The notes: generated from the letters alone by a model not told the origin. Counted from the first letter of the stretch, positions 55,735 to 64,000 are shown. The stretch is 64,000 nt of DNA from an uncultured Myxococcales bacterium (GCA_903840165.1 CAIMEY010000119.1:62001-126000), one strand, 5' to 3'. A program made the numbers and translations.

Positions 55735-56106
55735 ATGCCGGGTCCGTCCAAGCGCAACGTGGGGATGCGGATGAAGATGGCGATTGCCATGCTGTGTGTG
55801 GCGGTGGTGGCGGTGTTGGCCACCCTAGCGGTGTACCAATTGTTGCGCTGGATTCTAGGGTTGCAGGTCAACGGCGCCGAAGAACTCGGGCCTGCCCAGG
55901 CTGCGGAGGACGTACGCCTTGAGGATGAAAAGCGCCGCCTGCTCAACCACTTGCGTGAGATCCGCTTCGACTTTGAGACCGGCAAGCTAGATGTCAATGA
56001 TTACACGTCTTTGCGTGAGCGCTATGAGGCGGAGGCGGAACTCATCCTGACCGCCATGGACGCGCGCAAGCAACTGCGCCTTGACGGACCGCTGGGAGAC
56101 GCCTAG
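55735..56106 (+). CDS. small membrane-anchored coiled-coil protein, possible CcmI-like partner
   Basis: 123 residues: one N-terminal membrane helix (MAIAMLCVAVVAVLATLAVY) followed by a charged helical domain (EDEKRRLLNHLREIRFDFE, DYTSLRERYEAEAELI). The short helical-hairpin pattern LxxLREIRFDFETGKLxxxDYxxLRxxYExEA resembles the segment found beside ccm genes and in CcmI/CcmH-type proteins that gather apocytochrome c (recognition by eye). The start could be 55735 or one of the ATGs at 55765-55777. Its stop touches the start of the next gene. Together with ccmA and ccmB it looks like part of a cytochrome c maturation cluster. Confidence 0.7.
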   Translation: MPGPSKRNVGMRMKMAIAMLCVAVVAVLATLAVYQLLRWILGLQVNGAEELGPAQAAEDVRLEDEKRRLLNHLREIRFDFETGKLDVNDYTSLRERYEAEAELILTAMDARKQLRLDGPLGDA

Positions 56107-56871
56107 ATGCAGCGGATCTTTGCTTTTTTTCTAACGTTTTCCCTGATCGGGCTGCAGGCCATGGCTGATGAGCCCAAGGCCCGCCAAGCTGTGCCGCCGC
56201 CGGTGGGCAACGGTCGACCGGACCTGCACATTGATGCGCAAATTCAAGGCCGTCTGGACGAGAATCGCCTCATCATGCTGGCGGAGTATCACCTGAGCGC
56301 CGCGGGGCCGGGTGTCATTTCCTTACAAGATTCGCCACTTGTTCTGCCAGTCCTGGCTCCCGTCATCGGCGATGTCGTGCTGGACCAAGGCGTGCTGCCC
56401 CGGGCTGGGCAGGCGATGGAGTTGGAGTCGAGCGGTACGGTCAAGGCTGAGAGGCAGGACGGCTGGATTTCCGTTCAAGGTAAGGTGGTTGCGGGCCAAG
56501 AGGCCATCGTGCGGCTGCAGTACTACATCGGCTTTAGCAGCAGCCACTTGGCCCTGGGCATGACCGGACGTGGCGAAAGGACTTGGTTTACTTTCGCGTT
56601 GCAGGGACAAGCGCCGGCTCGCGTGCGTATCGATGCCCCGGGCCCGGCGCGGATGACTAAGGCTGAAGAAGGGGCCAACCGCTTGGTCGGCCTGGGAATT
56701 GCCCATCCCTTGGCCGACGGCGAACTCGCCGTGCTGGAACTCGATGACCTGCCCGGCCCACCGGCTCGCTTGCAAAAGTCCTTGCTTCTTGGGGCCTTGG
56801 CGATTCTGTCGGTGGCGGTGCTGGCCATTGGCCGCCGCCGTCAGCCCGCGGGCCTGGCAACGGCTGTTTAG
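56107..56871 (+). CDS. exported protein with C-terminal membrane helix, ccm-cluster associated
   Basis: 254 residues. A signal peptide (RIFAFFLTFSLIGLQAMA) is followed by a beta-rich domain (LIMLAEYHLSAAGPGVISL, GWISVQGKVVAGQEAIVRL, LQYYIGFSS) and a C-terminal membrane helix (LLLGALAILSVAVLAIG) with RRR after it. The periplasmic beta domain is anchored in the inner membrane at its end. I do not recognise the family. The start directly follows the preceding stop, and ccmA begins 15 bases after the end, so it is very likely co-transcribed with the haem exporter. Confidence 0.7.
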   Translation: MQRIFAFFLTFSLIGLQAMADEPKARQAVPPPVGNGRPDLHIDAQIQGRLDENRLIMLAEYHLSAAGPGVISLQDSPLVLPVLAPVIGDVVLDQGVLPRAGQAMELESSGTVKAERQDGWISVQGKVVAGQEAIVRLQYYIGFSSSHLALGMTGRGERTWFTFALQGQAPARVRIDAPGPARMTKAEEGANRLVGLGIAHPLADGELAVLELDDLPGPPARLQKSLLLGALAILSVAVLAIGRRRQPAGLATAV

Positions 56872-56886
56872 GAACGTAGCGAAAGT

Positions 56887-57567
56887 ATGCAAGAATCCTC
56901 GCAAACCAGTGGAAGCCGCCCGGTTCTGCAGGCCAGCAGCGTCGCCTGGGCTGTGGGCGACCGCTTCGTGTTGCTTGATGCCGATCTTTCGATTTTTCCT
57001 GGAGAATGTCTGGCGCTGACCGGCGATAACGGCGCTGGCAAGTCCACTCTGCTGGACCTTTTGGCCGCTGTGCGCACGGCTCAGGCCGGGGAAATCCGTT
57101 TATATAACACGCCTTTGTCTCAGGTCGAGCCGGCCGAAATTGCGCGGCGCATCGCTCGCCTCGGCCACAAGCCGGGCCTGTACCTTGACCTCAGTGCGTG
57201 CGAAAATCTGATTCTTTTTGAGGCATTACAGGGTCGACAAGCCGACAAAGAGACCATCGCAGCGCGCCTCGGTGAGGTCGGCATCTTGCCCGCTGACCAG
57301 CACCGCCCGGTTCGCGCATTTTCCCGAGGGATGTTGCAGCGTACGGCGCTGGGACGCATCGTGCACAGTCAGGCGGATGTGTGGCTGCTCGATGAACCGT
57401 CGACGGGGCTGGACGCCAGCGGTCTACAGATTCTGCTGCGGACCATCGAACAGGCCTGCGCCCAAGGCACGGCGGTGGTGTTGGCCAGCCATGATCCGCC
57501 ATTGATTCAAGCGTGTAGCCGGCGTGTGCGCGTTAGTGGCGGCCGCGTATTGGCGGAGGCGGCATGA
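56887..57567 (+). CDS. ccmA: haem exporter ATP-binding protein
   Basis: 226-residue ABC ATPase of the CcmAB haem-export complex needed for cytochrome c maturation. Walker A is GDNGAGKSTLLDLL, the signature is FSRGMLQRTALGRIV, Walker B is VWLLDEPSTGLD, and the switch His is in LASHDPPLI. The short length and the FSRGMLQR signature separate CcmA from general ABC transporters. Its stop shares ATGA (57564-57567) with ccmB. The start at 56887 has GGAACG about 13 bases upstream, a weak ribosome-binding site. Confidence 0.92.
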   Translation: MQESSQTSGSRPVLQASSVAWAVGDRFVLLDADLSIFPGECLALTGDNGAGKSTLLDLLAAVRTAQAGEIRLYNTPLSQVEPAEIARRIARLGHKPGLYLDLSACENLILFEALQGRQADKETIAARLGEVGILPADQHRPVRAFSRGMLQRTALGRIVHSQADVWLLDEPSTGLDASGLQILLRTIEQACAQGTAVVLASHDPPLIQACSRRVRVSGGRVLAEAA

Positions 57568-58244
57568 GCCTTTTGCGCCTGAGCTGGCTGCTGTACCGCA
57601 AGGACTTGCAGATCGCGGCCCGATCCAAGGAAGTCCTTGGATTTATGCTGCTCTTTGCGGTTTTATGCGTCGTCGTCTTTGCCTTTGGCTTCTTGCGCGC
57701 CGGTGCTGCTGCCGATGCTGAGTTGCCCGGCGTGCTGTGGGTGACCCTACTTTTCTCAAGTACAGTCGGGCTCTTACGCCTGTTCACGCCCGAGGACGAA
57801 GGCGGCGTACTCGACCTCATGCACCGCAGCATTCACGGCAGCCTGCCCCTGTTTCTGTCCAAAGCGCTGCTGCAGCTAACGTACACCGGCGTGGTGACTG
57901 TGCTGCTCGTGCCCACGGTTTTGCTGTTTTTTGACGCGCACTTACAAGCGCCCGGTCTGGTCGCGGCAGCCCTGGCCCTGGGACTGATCGGGCAGGCGAC
58001 CCTGGGCACCCTGTGTGCGGCGCTTCTGATGCAAGTCCGCATGCGGGAAGTGCTTTTGCCCCTGCTCCTCTATCCCCTGCTGGCGCCAGTGGTACTAGGC
58101 GGCGTGCAGGTGACGGCGCATCTGCAACAGGGCGCAGGGCCTGAGGTTTGGGGCGGTTGGCTGGGGCTAATGGCGGCCTATGACGTGGTCCTGCTGGTCC
58201 TGGCGCCGTGGCTGCATGAACGCGTCACCCAAGGCGCGGCCTAG
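57564..58244 (+). CDS. ccmB: haem exporter permease
   Basis: 226-residue permease subunit of CcmAB with six hydrophobic helices. CcmB landmarks are LLYRKDLQIAARSKE at the start, LLRLFTPEDEGGVLDLM and VLLPLLLYPLLAPVVLGG. It is translated from an ATG that overlaps the ccmA stop. No ccmC, ccmE, ccmF or ccmH gene follows: the next gene is a convergent winged-helix protein, so the remaining maturation genes must be elsewhere. Confidence 0.93.
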   Translation: MSLLRLSWLLYRKDLQIAARSKEVLGFMLLFAVLCVVVFAFGFLRAGAAADAELPGVLWVTLLFSSTVGLLRLFTPEDEGGVLDLMHRSIHGSLPLFLSKALLQLTYTGVVTVLLVPTVLLFFDAHLQAPGLVAAALALGLIGQATLGTLCAALLMQVRMREVLLPLLLYPLLAPVVLGGVQVTAHLQQGAGPEVWGGWLGLMAAYDVVLLVLAPWLHERVTQGAA

Positions 58245-58336
58245 TCCTTGGCCCGAGCCTGTCCCTGGCTGGGAAGGGGCCAAGCGAATATCGCCAACAA
58301 TTGCAAGCAGTCAAGTGGCAACGCGAGGCTGCAAAG

Positions 58337-58564
58337 CTAAACGATGCCCTTGGCCGTCACCGCCCACCAGGCGGTGCGGTTGTCGTCGTTCACGCGCTCC
58401 AGCAGCCCCTCGGCGAGCAAGCGGTTGCACGCGTTGTTGATGTTTCCCTTGGTGAATTTATTGTCACTGAGCTCATGTAGTTCGCCAACCTGCAACTCGC
58501 GGTCGTAGTGTTCGCGCAGGACGCTCAGTGCAAAGTCAGCGGCGGAACCTTGTTTGGAATACAT
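58337..58564 (-). CDS. small winged-helix-like protein
   Basis: 75 residues with a winged-helix pattern: FALSVLREHYDRELQVGEL as the first helices, NINNACNRLLAEGLLERV as the recognition region and NRTAWWAVTAKG as the wing. This resembles the DNA-binding unit of MarR/PadR-type or plasmid regulators but is too short for a dimerisation domain. GGAG lies seven bases upstream of the ATG. It stands alone between ccmB (convergent, 92 bases away) and a gene-poor stretch. A DNA-binding role is inference. Confidence 0.65.
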   Translation of the reverse strand: MYSKQGSAADFALSVLREHYDRELQVGELHELSDNKFTKGNINNACNRLLAEGLLERVNDDNRTAWWAVTAKGIV

Positions 58565-59450
58565 GGGTTAACTCCAGATAGGTGGATGGCGGCGGGCTGC
58601 GCAGGGGGTGGGCGAGCGCAGATTGTGATCAGGCGATTGACCAATGATAGAGCGAGATTGACCTCGCATTGCGCGGAACTATTGATTTTGTCACGGAACG
58701 TTCGGTACCAAAGCGTTCGATGATGGACAGTGCATGGCTGAACCGTCGCGGGCAGCAGGGGTAGCTGCGTCAGGAAGTCTTTGAATTTCCTTGGCTTGTA
58801 CGATCGCGAAGGGATCAGTGCGATCGCGCAAGGCGGGACCGGGACCATGAGGACCCAGCGCCACCAGTATAGCATGACGTCAAGGGTGCCAAAAGGATGC
58901 TCTCGGGGCGATAGCTCGCCCATCCACTGACACTGGTCGGTTAAGTACTTGTAATCACCAATAACATGACGGCAGGGGCTCCACCATTGGCGGGTGCTGT
59001 CCTCGATATATGGAGAAAGTGTGAAGTTCATGGAGCCGGTCCAAGGCAGCCTTATCAGCGCCTCTGCCGATGAAACTGCAACGAAACAATGGGTTGATGG
59101 GCCCATGCTGGTCTAGAAAGTGTGAAAAATCGCAAATTATTGGTTGGACCACGGCGCTTGGGCTGTTGGGGCTGCATCGACTGGCTTCAGTTGCCCGCGA
59201 TTGGCGAAGATTCCCTTTTTAGAAAGCAAGGTTAGCAGGTGGCTTTGCAGAGGCCGCGAGCCACTCGGGCGTCGATCCTGCCCACCGACCTGCGCCGCTT
59301 GGGGTGCTTCATCCCCTGTTGGTTTGAGTGCGACAACAGTTGTCGCGTAGCGCCTGCCGACCCTGCGTCATCCCCCCCTCGGATGCGTTACAACGGGGTC
59401 GTCCGCGCAGCACCCGCCGGTGCCGCCGGGCCGATCGACGGAGGTCGTCC
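58565..59450. other. gene-poor stretch with one doubtful open frame
   Basis: 886 bases with AT-richer composition than most of the window. A minus-strand frame stays open from 59106 to 58525 (193 codons) and would overlap the start of the winged-helix gene. Its translation is rich in Trp, Cys, His and Pro, has no motif I know, and lacks a clear ribosome-binding site, so I treat it as probably non-coding or a decayed gene. A sequence similar to the hairpin elements elsewhere (TTAAGTACTTGTAATCACC) occurs at about 58941. The last 120 bases must contain the promoter of the AAA gene. Confidence 0.4.
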
Positions 59451-61484
59451 ATGCAGCTGAGTACATTTACGCAAATAGGTCAGATGGTTCCCATAGTGCC
59501 GCCTCCCGCCAGGGCGCCCTCGTCACCGGCGCTCCAGTTCCTGCGCGCGGCCCAGGCTTGGCTGATTGTCCGCCGCCGCCGGCTGAACCTGCAGCAGCAA
59601 TCGCAGGCACCGCGGCCTGTCCCGGCGGAGCAAAAGAGTGCACTTCTTGAACAAGAAAGAGCCCTTCGCCGCGACATGGTCCGCCAGCAGGCCGATCAGT
59701 TGGCGCAGGGGCGTGCCCTGCCTTTGGACCGTTTGGCCGACGCCTTTGGCCTGACCTGGCTCGAGCAGCGCCTAGTGCTGGTCGCTGCCGCCCATGGCCT
59801 TAGAAGTGCCCGAGATGCTGCGGAATTTCCGGGACTGCAGACGTATGTACTTGACGTTCAAACCCTGTGTGCGCTGGCCGCCGAGAGACCCGCTGATCAG
59901 CCTCAGTTGCGGACAGCCCTCGGGGCAAATGGCGCCCTGCATCGCATGGATCTGCTGGATATACAAAGAGATTGCTTGGGCGGACTGCGCCCTGGGGCCC
60001 ACGTGCAAATTGGCGCGCAGGCCTTGGCCATCCTCAGTGGATTATCCTATCTAGACGCGGCGTTGACGGATTTCTGTTGTCTGGAGCCCAAGCAGGCGGG
60101 TGCCGACCCGCAACAGCCCTGGCCGAGGGCGCCGCCGTTGGCGCTCAGCGACCACGCGTGTCGCCTGCTATTGCTCGGGCAGCCGGGGGCGGGAAAAACT
60201 GAGGCTGCGCGCGCAGTTGCCGGGCAACTGGGTCTGAGCCTCATCCACGTACGCATGTGCCAACTTCTCAATTGTAAAGACTTTGACCAGAGATTGCCTT
60301 GCCTATTCCGCCAGGCGCGGCTGCACCAAGCGCTACTGCTGGTCCACTTGGTGGATGGGCCGCTACAGGCGTCCTGTCGCGGTCTGGATACCCTCGGCAA
60401 GCTGATTCAACAGCATGACATGCCTATGGTTTTCAGCGGCATTGGGCCCCAGGACTGGCCCTGGCAGTGGCCGACGCAGGGCCTGTGCAGCCAGCGCGTT
60501 GAGGTTCCTGACCCGGGAATTCGGCAACGTATTTGGGAGATTGAGCTGGGAGCCCAGCCTTGGCCGGTGGGCCTTGTCAACACCGCGGACCTCGCGAACG
60601 CTTTTGCCTTGACGCCGAGCCGAATTGCGCAGGCCGTCGCGATTTCTGCCGACGAGTGCGCGCAGCGGCAGGGCCCCTGGGCCGTGATCACACACGCTGC
60701 TTTGGCGCGGGCGTCGCGGGCCGTGGCGGCAGAGCCCCAAACTGGCGGCAACGCGGGGCAATACATTGATTATCCTATTGAATTGCTCGGCCATGCGGGC
60801 ATAACGCAATCACTGGAGGCCCTCGTCCGCTGCTGCAGTTCGCACGTGCAGGCTGGCAATGCGCCTGGCGGGCCCAGACGGGCGCAGACGGCCCTGATTT
60901 GCGGCGATACCGGCACGGGAAAAACGCTGACGGCTGAGGTCATTGCGGCACGGCTGCACAGGCCCCTGCGCGTCGCAACGCTTGCGAGCCTAGAGGGGAG
61001 GGACCTGGCCGATACGGACCGTAATCTCCGTGAATTCTTTGGACAAGCTAGGGCAACGGCAGCTGTTGTGCTGCTTGAAGGGTGCGCGGGGCCCCTGGTG
61101 GCTCGGGCTGGACCCGGGCCGATGCTTGGGGTACTCCACTTACTCCTTGGATTTCTTGCTCAATTCGACGGCATTGCCCTTTTGACTGCCCCAGCTGCGG
61201 ACCAGTTGGCCCCCCGCCTGCGGCTGCGCATGGACACCCAGCTGACCTTGACGCGCCCCGAAGGGCCGGTTCGCACGCGCATCTGGCAATCCTTGCTGCG
61301 GGCGGCCGGCGAGGAGCCCACCGCCCTGGACTGTGAGAGTCTTGGAACGCAATTCCCTTTGACTGGCGGGCAGATTCGCAACGCTGTGATCATCGCCTTG
61401 CAGCAGAGCCGCGGCACCGGGCAGCGCTTGGGGCTGGAAGACCTGAGGCACGCGGCGCGGCAGGTTGAAACGGGGGAAATGTAG
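59451..61484 (+). CDS. double-AAA ATPase-like protein, contractile-injection-system type
   Basis: 677 residues; the ATG follows GGAGG by six bases. The N-terminal 200 residues (ALPLDRLADAFGLTWLEQ, RLVLVAAAHGL) resemble the winged-helix region of the AAA ATPase of extracellular contractile injection systems (Afp15-like). Two P-loops follow: GQPGAGKT at about 244 and GDTGTGKT at about 485. Both Walker B sites look eroded: the first reads ALLLVHLVDGP and the second VVLLEGCAGP, without the usual acidic pair. Segments such as RLRMDTQLTLTRPEGPVRTR resemble the AAA C-terminal lobe. No sheath, tube or baseplate genes are near, so it is an orphan. ATP binding is plausible; hydrolysis is doubtful. Confidence 0.75.
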   Translation: MQLSTFTQIGQMVPIVPPPARAPSSPALQFLRAAQAWLIVRRRRLNLQQQSQAPRPVPAEQKSALLEQERALRRDMVRQQADQLAQGRALPLDRLADAFGLTWLEQRLVLVAAAHGLRSARDAAEFPGLQTYVLDVQTLCALAAERPADQPQLRTALGANGALHRMDLLDIQRDCLGGLRPGAHVQIGAQALAILSGLSYLDAALTDFCCLEPKQAGADPQQPWPRAPPLALSDHACRLLLLGQPGAGKTEAARAVAGQLGLSLIHVRMCQLLNCKDFDQRLPCLFRQARLHQALLLVHLVDGPLQASCRGLDTLGKLIQQHDMPMVFSGIGPQDWPWQWPTQGLCSQRVEVPDPGIRQRIWEIELGAQPWPVGLVNTADLANAFALTPSRIAQAVAISADECAQRQGPWAVITHAALARASRAVAAEPQTGGNAGQYIDYPIELLGHAGITQSLEALVRCCSSHVQAGNAPGGPRRAQTALICGDTGTGKTLTAEVIAARLHRPLRVATLASLEGRDLADTDRNLREFFGQARATAAVVLLEGCAGPLVARAGPGPMLGVLHLLLGFLAQFDGIALLTAPAADQLAPRLRLRMDTQLTLTRPEGPVRTRIWQSLLRAAGEEPTALDCESLGTQFPLTGGQIRNAVIIALQQSRGTGQRLGLEDLRHAARQVETGEM

Positions 61485-61507
61485 TTATCTCAAGGACTTT
61501 ACCCAGT

Positions 61508-61547
61508 GGGCACCAAAGCGTAACTACTTGAAATTACGTAGGTGCCC
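61508..61547. terminator. imperfect hairpin between convergent genes, element copy 2
   Basis: GGGCACC (61508-61514) pairs with GGTGCCC (61541-61547); inside, CGTAA (61519-61523) pairs with TTACG (61534-61538), with a small asymmetric bulge. The loop carries CTACTTGAAA. It lies in the 78-base gap between the AAA gene stop (61484) and the DUF1579 gene stop (61563), a natural site for a bidirectional terminator. No clear T-run follows. The core at 61521-61538 matches the element at 44360-44377 at 16 of 18 positions. Confidence 0.5.
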
Positions 61548-61562
61548 TCCGTTTGCTGTGCC

Positions 61563-62084
61563 CTAGGCCGCGCCTTTGACCTGCCGATAATACTCGCCCC
61601 GCAGCGCCAGCAGCCACTGCCCCACCTGATCAGCGGCTACGAGACCGGCGTCGTCCATGGCCAATGGCTTGATTTCTAAGCGAAATTCGTAGTAATCGGC
61701 CGCTGTGAAGGCGTAACGGTAGCGATAGGCGGCCAGCGGGGTTTCCACTTCAAACTCAAGGACATCGCCGTGCCAGGAGCCGCGCAGGGGGGCAAAGCGC
61801 GGCACGGGGAGCATCGTGTCAAACCAGAAGAGGGCGTAAGTTCCAGCCGCCGCGTCCCAAGCGTAGACAGCGTGGGCGCGCAACACGACGTCACCCTCAC
61901 GTTCTTCAGCGTAATCACAGGTCAAAATCTGCCCGTCCAGGTGGGTGCGCGCCTGGGCTCGGCCGATGGCATGGCCGCCCTTGGGATCCCAGGGCGTTGG
62001 CTGCAGCCATTCCTCGCCCAGCCAAGTGCCGCGCATGGCGTCGTTGAGGCGGGTCTGCTCGGGCGCTACCGCATCGCTTTGCAT
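61563..62084 (-). CDS. DUF1579-family protein
   Basis: 173-residue cytoplasmic protein. The opening (LNDAMRGTWLGEEWLQ) is the G-x-W-x-G-E-E start of DUF1579 and calycin-like heme/lipid-binding barrels, and the rest alternates as beta-strands (DGQILTCDYAEEREG, YALFWFDTM, VLEFEVETPLAAYRYRYAF). The function is not known. The start at 62084 follows AAGGGGG; a frame to 62114 exists but adds only ten residues. It is in the same direction as the aminotransferase gene upstream, 177 bases away. Confidence 0.75.
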   Translation of the reverse strand: MQSDAVAPEQTRLNDAMRGTWLGEEWLQPTPWDPKGGHAIGRAQARTHLDGQILTCDYAEEREGDVVLRAHAVYAWDAAAGTYALFWFDTMLPVPRFAPLRGSWHGDVLEFEVETPLAAYRYRYAFTAADYYEFRLEIKPLAMDDAGLVAADQVGQWLLALRGEYYRQVKGAA

Positions 62085-62261
62085 CGTCCCCCTTGGGCAC
62101 TGCGACCTGAGCAAACTGCTTGGGGTTAAAGGGAAATCTAGACGCCCCAGGACCGTCGGTGCCAGGGGCAGTCCTGGGCAGCCCGGGCGTTGCAGGGGTC
62201 CAGGATGCTAGGTTCGGCGCAGACGCGCAAATGCCTATTTCCCCAGAGAAATGCCGCCCAG

Positions 62262-63635
62262 CTAGCCTTCAAACGCCTGGTCGGTGATGTCCAGACCGCG
62301 GTCGATGATGTCAAAGCCTTCCGCCAACTGCTCGGGCGTGATGCAAATGGGCGGATTGCAAGTGAAACTGCTCCAACGCACAAAGGTGAAGAGCCCTTCT
62401 TTGCGCAAGAAGGCCGACAACTCATTCATCTTGGGATGCGAGCCGTTGTAGGGCGCAATGGCTTCACCGCGACTGCGACCTACCGCCTTGCTATTCTTAC
62501 GGATATCGATCATGCCGAACAGACCGATGCAGCGCCCTTCGGCAAAGGACGGATGCTTGGCCTGCAGGCGGTCCATATGCCCGCGCATGACGTGCTGCAT
62601 CTTTGAGGCATTCTCAATCATTCCTTGATCTTGCATGACGTGAATGACAGATTCGGCCGTCGCGAGGCCCACCGGATGCGAGTTGTAGGTCAGGCCACCG
62701 TAGAAGGTATTCTTCTGGAAAAAGTCATGAATTTCCTGGCGTACGCCGATGGCCCCCAGGGGGAAGTAGCTGCTGGTCAGGCCCTTGGCCATGGTGGTGA
62801 TGTCGGGAATGACGTCGAAGTGCTCGTACGCCATCATCTTTCCCGTGCGCCCCATGCCGGCCATGACTTCGTCGCAAATCAGGAGAATTCCGTATTTATC
62901 CAGCAATTTTCGCAGGCGCGGGAACCAGTTCTTGGGCGGAATCAAAAGCCCGTTGGTGCCGGTCACGGTCTCGACGATCATCGCGGCGATGGCCGACGGG
63001 TTCTCGTACTGAATGGTTTCCTCGAGGTATACCATGTAATTATCAACGATTTCCTCGTCCGTCTGGCCAAAACTGAAGTTGTAAGGCGACGGGTCAAAGA
63101 CGCGGATGATGCCCGGCGCCCCCGGCTCGCTCGACCACCTTCGCGGATCGCCCGTCAGCATCATGGTCAGGTTGGTGCCACCGTGGTAGCTCCGATAACG
63201 ACTCAGGATTTTCTGGCGCCCCGTGAACTGCCGGGCCATTTTGATGGCGTTCTCATTGGCCTCAGCCCCGCCGAGGGTAAAAAAGAACGAGGTCATTCCC
63301 GGAACGACTTCTGCCAACAATTTCGCTAATCTAGCGCGCACGGCGGTGGCGGTTTGCGGATAGACGAAGATCAGTTCGTCGATCTGCTTTTTCATCGCCG
63401 CAATGACCGTCGGGTGCTGATGGCCGATGAGCACAGACATCAATTGCGCATTAAAATCAAGGATTTTCTGACCCTCAGGCGTGTAGATGTAGCAGCCTTC
63501 GGCGTGGGCGATGGGCAAGGGATTGACGCCATTGCCGGCCGACCACGTGTAAATCGTATGATTTTTGCAGGTGTCGACCATCTCTTGGGTCGACATACCG
63601 ATGGGATAAACCTGATCCGGGGATTGCGCCGTCAT
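62262..63635 (-). CDS. class III PLP-dependent aminotransferase
   Basis: 457-residue aminotransferase. PLP-site landmarks are GGAEANENAIKMAR, SRYRSYHGGTN, ICDEVMAGMGRTGKM (Asp contacting the pyridine N) and the Schiff-base Lys in TTMAKGLTSSYFPLGA at about residue 282. The overall pattern is closest to taurine:pyruvate and related omega-amino acid aminotransferases (CDEVMAG-F/M-GRTGK, AKGLTSSY), rather than to ornithine or GABA aminotransferases; the substrate is not decided by sequence. AAGGA lies upstream of the ATG. With putrescine being made by aguBA elsewhere in the window, putrescine degradation is only a remote possibility. Confidence 0.92.
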   Translation of the reverse strand: MTAQSPDQVYPIGMSTQEMVDTCKNHTIYTWSAGNGVNPLPIAHAEGCYIYTPEGQKILDFNAQLMSVLIGHQHPTVIAAMKKQIDELIFVYPQTATAVRARLAKLLAEVVPGMTSFFFTLGGAEANENAIKMARQFTGRQKILSRYRSYHGGTNLTMMLTGDPRRWSSEPGAPGIIRVFDPSPYNFSFGQTDEEIVDNYMVYLEETIQYENPSAIAAMIVETVTGTNGLLIPPKNWFPRLRKLLDKYGILLICDEVMAGMGRTGKMMAYEHFDVIPDITTMAKGLTSSYFPLGAIGVRQEIHDFFQKNTFYGGLTYNSHPVGLATAESVIHVMQDQGMIENASKMQHVMRGHMDRLQAKHPSFAEGRCIGLFGMIDIRKNSKAVGRSRGEAIAPYNGSHPKMNELSAFLRKEGLFTFVRWSSFTCNPPICITPEQLAEGFDIIDRGLDITDQAFEG

Positions 63636-63885
63636 TTGAGTTCCTTATGCCAGCATCGTTGCCGGCGACGCAGCCTCGCCGCGTGGTTGCGCAGGCTAGC
63701 GCAATTGCACGGGCTTGGCGAGAAAAAGGGCCTGCCCCGCAGCCTGGACGAAGGACCCTGGTGGCCGCGGGAAATGGGCCAAAAAGAACAGGTGTCCACT
63801 TGGATAAACCATTGGATTTACGAGGAAATAGGGCTATCGAACCGCCCCAAAACGACAGCCGATTGGCCCTGCGCCGGCCGCCCTA

Positions 63886-64000
63886 TCAGTGCCCGCGCCC
63901 CTTGGGAACCGAATCCCCTGTGCGTGCGGGGGGATTGAACATGGGTTTAAACTCACGCGCGGCGGCGGCGTCGTACGCGGCTTGGGAAATGCTGTGCTCG
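63886..64000 (-). CDS. 3' end of a gene running off the window
   Basis: On the minus strand a frame is open from the window edge to a TGA at 63886-63888, giving at least 37 residues (HSISQAAYDAAAAREFKPMF, then NPPARTGDSVPKGRGH). The composition is natural for a C-terminal tail, and the following 250 bases before the aminotransferase start are free of genes. Too little is present to assign a family. Confidence 0.35.
   Translation of the reverse strand, partial: EHSISQAAYDAAAAREFKPMFNPPARTGDSVPKGRGH

Noticed and set aside
58525-59106. 193-codon minus-strand open frame
   Set aside because: No ribosome-binding site or known motif, odd Trp/Cys/Pro-rich composition and overlap with the start of the winged-helix gene. 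Kept only as a region note.

Overview
The window reads as chromosomal DNA of a Gram-negative, moderately high-GC bacterium, most likely a member of the Myxococcota or a related deltaproteobacterial lineage (inference). Supporting signs are four eukaryote-like Ser/Thr kinases (two with the HRD-V/I-TP-N loop variant common in myxobacteria), many secreted lipoproteins with choice-of-anchor-D, PKD, Sel1, PEGA/TPR or Cys-rich modules, a MYXO-CTERM-like C-terminal sorting tail, an outer-membrane beta-barrel and Lgt. No rRNA, tRNA, CRISPR array, prophage or insertion sequence was recognised.

Layout. 1-5.6 kb: a 21-bp tandem repeat in otherwise empty sequence, then two divergent large lipoproteins. 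5.6-16.2 kb: alpha/beta hydrolase, FNT-family anion channel, a methyltransferase with PqqD-like N-terminal domains, the two-step agmatine-to-putrescine pair (aguA, aguB), an SDR, dUTPase (dut), prolipoprotein diacylglyceryl transferase (lgt) and a kinase with a cyclic-nucleotide-binding domain. 16.3-27 kb, mostly minus strand: a Sel1 lipoprotein and a transmembrane kinase, a lipoprotein, glutamyl-Q tRNA(Asp) synthetase with a beta-barrel, a Cys-rich lipoprotein translationally coupled to an SDR, and a DUF4920 lipoprotein. 27-34 kb: a 1406-residue protein with the architecture of soluble adenylyl cyclase (two cyclase domains, ATPase, TPR), a PAS-PAS-GGDEF diguanylate cyclase and an ammonium transporter.

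34.7-42.7 kb: a complete high-affinity potassium operon, small ORF-kdpF-A-B-C-D-E, with ATGA overlaps between pump genes and its own two-component system. 43-54.6 kb: an Old Yellow Enzyme reductase, then a co-directional minus-strand series: kinase, radical SAM protein, S41 protease, secreted GH15-like protein, FGE-like lipoprotein and a PEGA/TPR periplasmic protein. Several of these overlap or nearly touch, so part of the series is probably one transcription unit. 54.6-58.2 kb, plus strand: a kinase, two unassigned membrane/secreted proteins, and the CcmA and CcmB subunits of the haem exporter. 58.3-64 kb: a small winged-helix protein, a gene-poor stretch, a double-AAA protein resembling the ATPase of contractile injection systems but with eroded Walker B motifs, a DUF1579 protein, a class III aminotransferase and the end of a truncated gene.

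The strongest candidates for undescribed biology are the kinase/radical-SAM/S41/GH15 series, the PqqD-like methyltransferase, the CxC-rich extracytoplasmic tail of the kinase at 17.5-19.9 kb, the orphan AAA protein, and the CcmAB cluster with its two unassigned partners. All functional assignments come from motif recognition by eye; no database search was run.
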